A stretch of DNA of 64,000 bases from Ptychodera flava. Its lineage: Eukaryota; Hemichordata; Enteropneusta; Ptychoderidae. The stretch spans positions 7,679,501 through 7,743,500 of the forward strand of contig NC_091935.1 of the NCBI RefSeq assembly GCF_041260155.1, read 5' to 3'. A program made the translations under genes and the position numbers. Position 1 is the stretch's first letter. Every line of letters begins with the position of its first letter. The notes below the pieces were generated by a model that was not told the DNA's origin, did not search any database, and saw nothing but the letters and a program-made list of their open reading frames with translations. Of this stretch, positions 60,763 through 64,000 are shown one piece after another.

Positions 60763-62090
60763 AAAATGCATCTCGGTTGTTTGTACAGAAAGTCTGTTTG
60801 TTGGCAGACATTGCTCTCGAATTATGACACATCAATCTCAGGCCGGAATCAGGATTACGAACATAAGTCTATGTTAGACTATTAGTCCGACAAAGACGTG
60901 TGTTTGTCTCACTACGTAGGGACGTTGTACGTCGGTAAACATAAGGCCCTATAATAGTTGCATATTAAAAATACTGCACGTACCTGCCAGTACAAATAAG
61001 CGTCCTGAAAGACCGAGTTCCGTTTATGTATTTGTAAGAAAGCTAGTGGCAGTTTTTTTAAAATACTTGCTTACTTTCCATTACGAAGAACACGGTCCTG
61101 AATTTGTTAAAAATTATTGGCCATATTAAAACCACTGTACTTACCATAACAAAAAGGCGTCCAGAAAGACCCGTCTCTGGACTTGTGAGAAGGCTTTGAT
61201 CAGTTGATATCAGACGACCTCAGTTTGACCTGTCAGGGAAGCAGAAGTGATTTAAACTTTATGTTAAGTGATATATTATAGTATTTGATCAGTTGTTCTC
61301 TTTCTGTGCCAGTCAGAGTAAGCGTATCCTGATAAGCGTGAAATACTATGAGGTTAAATATTACGAAAATACCTCTAAAGGGTGCACGAGGACATTGGCG
61401 GCGTCAATGTCCGAGTGCATTCTCTGTGGTGTTTTAGTGATAACCTTATTACACATTTATTCGAGACTTGTACATCAAATTTTCAGAGAATTGACCGTTT
61501 TCAAAAAATATCAACGATTTTTCCTCCGATTTATAGCGCAAGTATGGAACGTTATCTCGGAAGAACTTCTGGATAGTCTGTGCACTGCCGGTATCATCTT
61601 CGCGTGCCAAGGTCTGCAAGGTCTCTTGTCTGGGCAACTGGATGCTCCCCGAAATCAGACCTTGGCCGAACTAGCCGTTAAATCGCCTGATTTAAAGTGC
61701 CGCCATGCGGTTATATGTGGCCTGTGAAAAGCCTATCGCGAAATCGCTTATTAGTACATGTACTTCAGCTACGATGGTATAAATATGACATTAAACTGGT
61801 CCAATAATCATTTCCATTCAAGGTAATATATTACCAGGTCCATGGGACAATTGTGATTTACAAATTAAAGTAGGACCATCCTGAACCACTGATAGTTAGT
61901 GGTGGTACAAGGTGTTCGGAATGGGTAAGCGTACCCTGCTAGCATGCTACACCCGTCAGGATTGGTCCCAAAATTGGCAGTAGTTGTATTAACTTTTTAT
62001 TTTGACAATATTTTTGTTAAGTTTATACAATTGCGTTCTTGTTCTACTCCCTACAGCATGTTGAGCTACTAGTATCCAATATTCAGCTTG
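60763..62090. other. Intergenic, no supported gene
   Basis: The 144-codon plus-strand frame at 61293-61727 is the longest here but has no recognisable domain and overlaps a minus-strand frame. A fragment near 61226-61260 resembles the repeat at 51629. Confidence 0.4.
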
Positions 62091-62099
62091 CCAACACAG

Positions 62100-62560
62100 C
62101 CTACGTGTACCGTGCATTTGCATCATTCAATTATCACCAATATTTAGACAAACGGGCTTTGTTGACAAACTGAATATTGTGTTTTTCAGCAGCATGCAGG
62201 AGAGAGACACCAAGAAACTGTGTTTGAGCATAGAAATATTGAAAAATTATCAACAGTTGTAGCCCCTGCCCCATTACAAGGCCAACTTGTGTTACGAAAA
62301 TTTAATGGCGTTCATACATTTTTAGATTTTTTGAGATTAAAGATATAAAATGGGACAAAACGGTTCTAGATTTTGTTCAATTATTACTAACATTAATTAT
62401 TACTAACCATAGGACGACATCAAAATGTTGGGAGTCAAAATATTTTCAGGTCCCCCTATAGGCAGAGCAAAACTTTCAAGTCCCCCCTCGGCTACCCCAA
62501 AATTTTCAAATCCCCCCCCCCTGAATTCCTCCAGCCCCCTTCACCATCCATTTTTTGAGC
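62100..62560 (+). mobile_element. Partial copy of the decayed element at 19.7-22.9 kb
   Basis: It aligns with about 22440-22860. Shared blocks include GTTGACAA-TGAATAT-GTGT, TCAACAGTT, TTCATACATTTTTAGATTTTTT and spaced C-runs ending CTCCTCCAGCC-type sequence. Only the terminal part is present. Confidence 0.65.
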
Positions 62561-62570
62561 GCGGCCTAAG

Positions 62571-62753
62571 TAGATCGATTTTCGGCTCGATCTATCGATT
62601 CCGTAGTCGATGTGCCCGTCACTGCAACCTAAATACTCACGTGAGTATTTACTCAATTCTCTGGAAATTAATTTAATACTCATGTGAGTATTTTGGATGC
62701 AGTGACGGGCGCATCGACTACGGGATCGATAGATCGAGCCGAAAATCGATCTA
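62571..62753. repeat. Near-perfect 183-bp palindromic element
   Basis: Left arm 62571-62649 (starts TAGATCGATTTTCGGC) and right arm 62675-62753 (ends GCCGAAAATCGATCTA) are inverse complements over about 79 bp with a handful of differences, around a 25-bp loop. Each inner arm end is itself palindromic (AATACTCACGTGAGTATT). Confidence 0.85.
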
Positions 62754-64000
62754 CTTTAACCCAGCTAAGGAACGCCTGTGGTCTGGATACAGTACATATT
62801 ACGGAACGGGCGTTCCGTATGGAACCAGCTACTTTGTGTTTACGCCTCGACTTAAGAGTTAATCGAAAGGGTGATGTATATAACACAATTCCGAATAACG
62901 ATGGCAAGTACGAGTGAATCATTTAGTAAGAGTTTTGAAAGATTCACTATACCAGCTTGCATGTAGAGTGGTTTTAGAAATACTGTACCTACGTGTACCT
63001 TCTTGACTGCAAGTACGCCTCGCCTGAAAGACTCGTTGTTTACTTTGTTAGCAGGGGCTTAGCGATCAACACCAAAATACCTTATCTGACCTTTCACGGA
63101 AGTAGAAGTTATATTACAGCGGTTTGCTTTGAAGCATTGGCATTACGCGAACTAGATATATTGTCTAAATTGAAGCGTTGCCAACACTGCCAGGTATAAT
63201 TATCAGCTGAGCAGTAATTCCAGTCGATCACAGAGAAATCAACTCTGATAAAGTTGAAACATTGTCCTGCAGGATGTTAGACGTAGTCGAAACTACTACA
63301 CATGAAAGCAATTGATATGCCTCAGACATTGCGTTGATATGTGCTGGGGCGTTGTTTTGACTACATCTGACCTCCTACTAGACAATGTTTCCACTTTTAC
63401 AGTGTTGATTCCTTTATCACCGACTCATATTACCGCGTAGCTGATAGTTACGCCTCACAGTGTTGGCAACACCTCAATTTAGACAATATGTTTAGTTTGC
63501 CTATTGCAAATGGGTCAACGCAAACCACTGTAAATACACACGGCATATAGGCACGTATCACATGAGACTAACTAAGTTTATACTCACAAGTTACCAGTTA
63601 CAAAGTGTTATTAGCTTCATAACAGCCGCACAGTGTCTTATAGGTATACAAAGCAGTGGCCACTTACCACTATCCTTCTTTAACTTGAACGAAAACCAGG
63701 AACGTAGTTAGTGTTCGGTTAATGTGCTGTACCACGTTCCCTCCAGGACCGTTGCTGTACAGTCGATCCCACCGGCTAAAGTTGTTCGCACTTATTACGC
63801 ACTCACGGCAGACATAACCATCAACATTCAGAATATAGTGCATGCCGTGTTGCTCTTATTTGACACGTTAAAGGTTGCTAGTTTGGTGTAATTGTTTGAC
63901 ATTTAGCAAGACTATACTTTTAAACAATTGCTAAGTAGATAAAAATAGATGAAACTTTGAAATTATGGTCCGCTACCTCCGCTACCCTTCGCTGCCCAAA
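62754..64000. other. Intergenic with a block duplicated from the 51.5-kb region
   Basis: 62915-63112 aligns with 51480-51660 (GTAAGAGTTTTGAA, GTGGTTTTAGAAATAC, TTGTTAGCAGGGG, ACCTTATCTGACCTTTCA). ACGTATCACATGAGACTAA at 63557 also recurs at 51816. No supported gene; frames on both strands over 62680-62922 partly read the palindrome. Confidence 0.5.

Noticed and set aside
61293-61727. 144-codon plus-strand frame
   Set aside because: No recognisable domain, overlapped by a minus-strand frame, no splice or family support; chance frame is the simpler reading.

Overview
The window is animal nuclear DNA: genes with introns and GT/AG splice sites, a rhodopsin-class GPCR, a Roc-COR GTPase with a C-terminal death domain, and a dense load of DNA transposons, hairpin elements and microsatellites. 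Expanded Roco/death-domain families and this repeat style fit a marine invertebrate deuterostome such as a hemichordate or lancelet. That placement is inference only. No rRNA, intact tRNA or CRISPR was seen.

Host genes. Three paralogues of one unusual Roc GTPase family are present. Copy 1 runs off the left edge on the minus strand (1-484). Copy 2 is on the plus strand (43783-47576). Copy 3 is on the minus strand (56995-52561). Copies 2 and 3 face each other tail to tail about 5 kb apart and share the same three coding exons. Copy 3 looks intact (predicted 1,070 aa). Its P-loop and switch I lie at the extreme N-terminus. Then come about 300 residues with 8-10 hydrophobic segments, then the rest of Roc (WDFAGD and THRD motifs), COR, and a death domain encoded by the last two exons. 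A polytopic membrane domain therefore sits inside the GTPase fold, between switch I and the DxxG motif. This is the most interesting thing in the window. Copy 2 has a 23-bp deletion just after DxxG that shifts the frame, although the rest of its reading frame is preserved. The only other convincing gene is a single-exon class A GPCR on the minus strand (17736-16738).

Repeats by region. 983-1095 is a small hairpin element. 6692-7030 is an LTR fossil with a primer-binding site. 9001-12821 is a foldback-like element with long arms built of ~170-bp subrepeats; its uninterrupted right arm shows the empty sites of MITEs inserted in the left arm. 19.7-22.9 kb is a decayed repeat with coding-like remnants on the minus strand, and its end recurs at 62.1-62.6 kb. 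23954-31333 is a 7.4-kb element with ~225-bp inverted ends built of subrepeats and a 5-bp GGGAA target duplication; it carries a 3-copy ~380-bp tandem array, simple repeats, a tandem-core Helitron-like element ending in a hairpin, and another hairpin. 32787-33589 is a MITE with TTA flanks. 36.4-37.1 kb is a second copy of the MITE nested at 9960. 37.45-37.85 kb is a long (ATC)n tract. 57.1 and 60.1 kb carry TTAA-flanked MITEs; the second is nested in another tandem-core/hairpin element (59.56-60.76 kb). 62571-62753 is a near-perfect 183-bp palindrome.

Most of the remaining sequence is AT-rich intergenic DNA in which I see no supported gene. 5' untranslated exons of the Roc genes are probably present but cannot be located from sequence alone.
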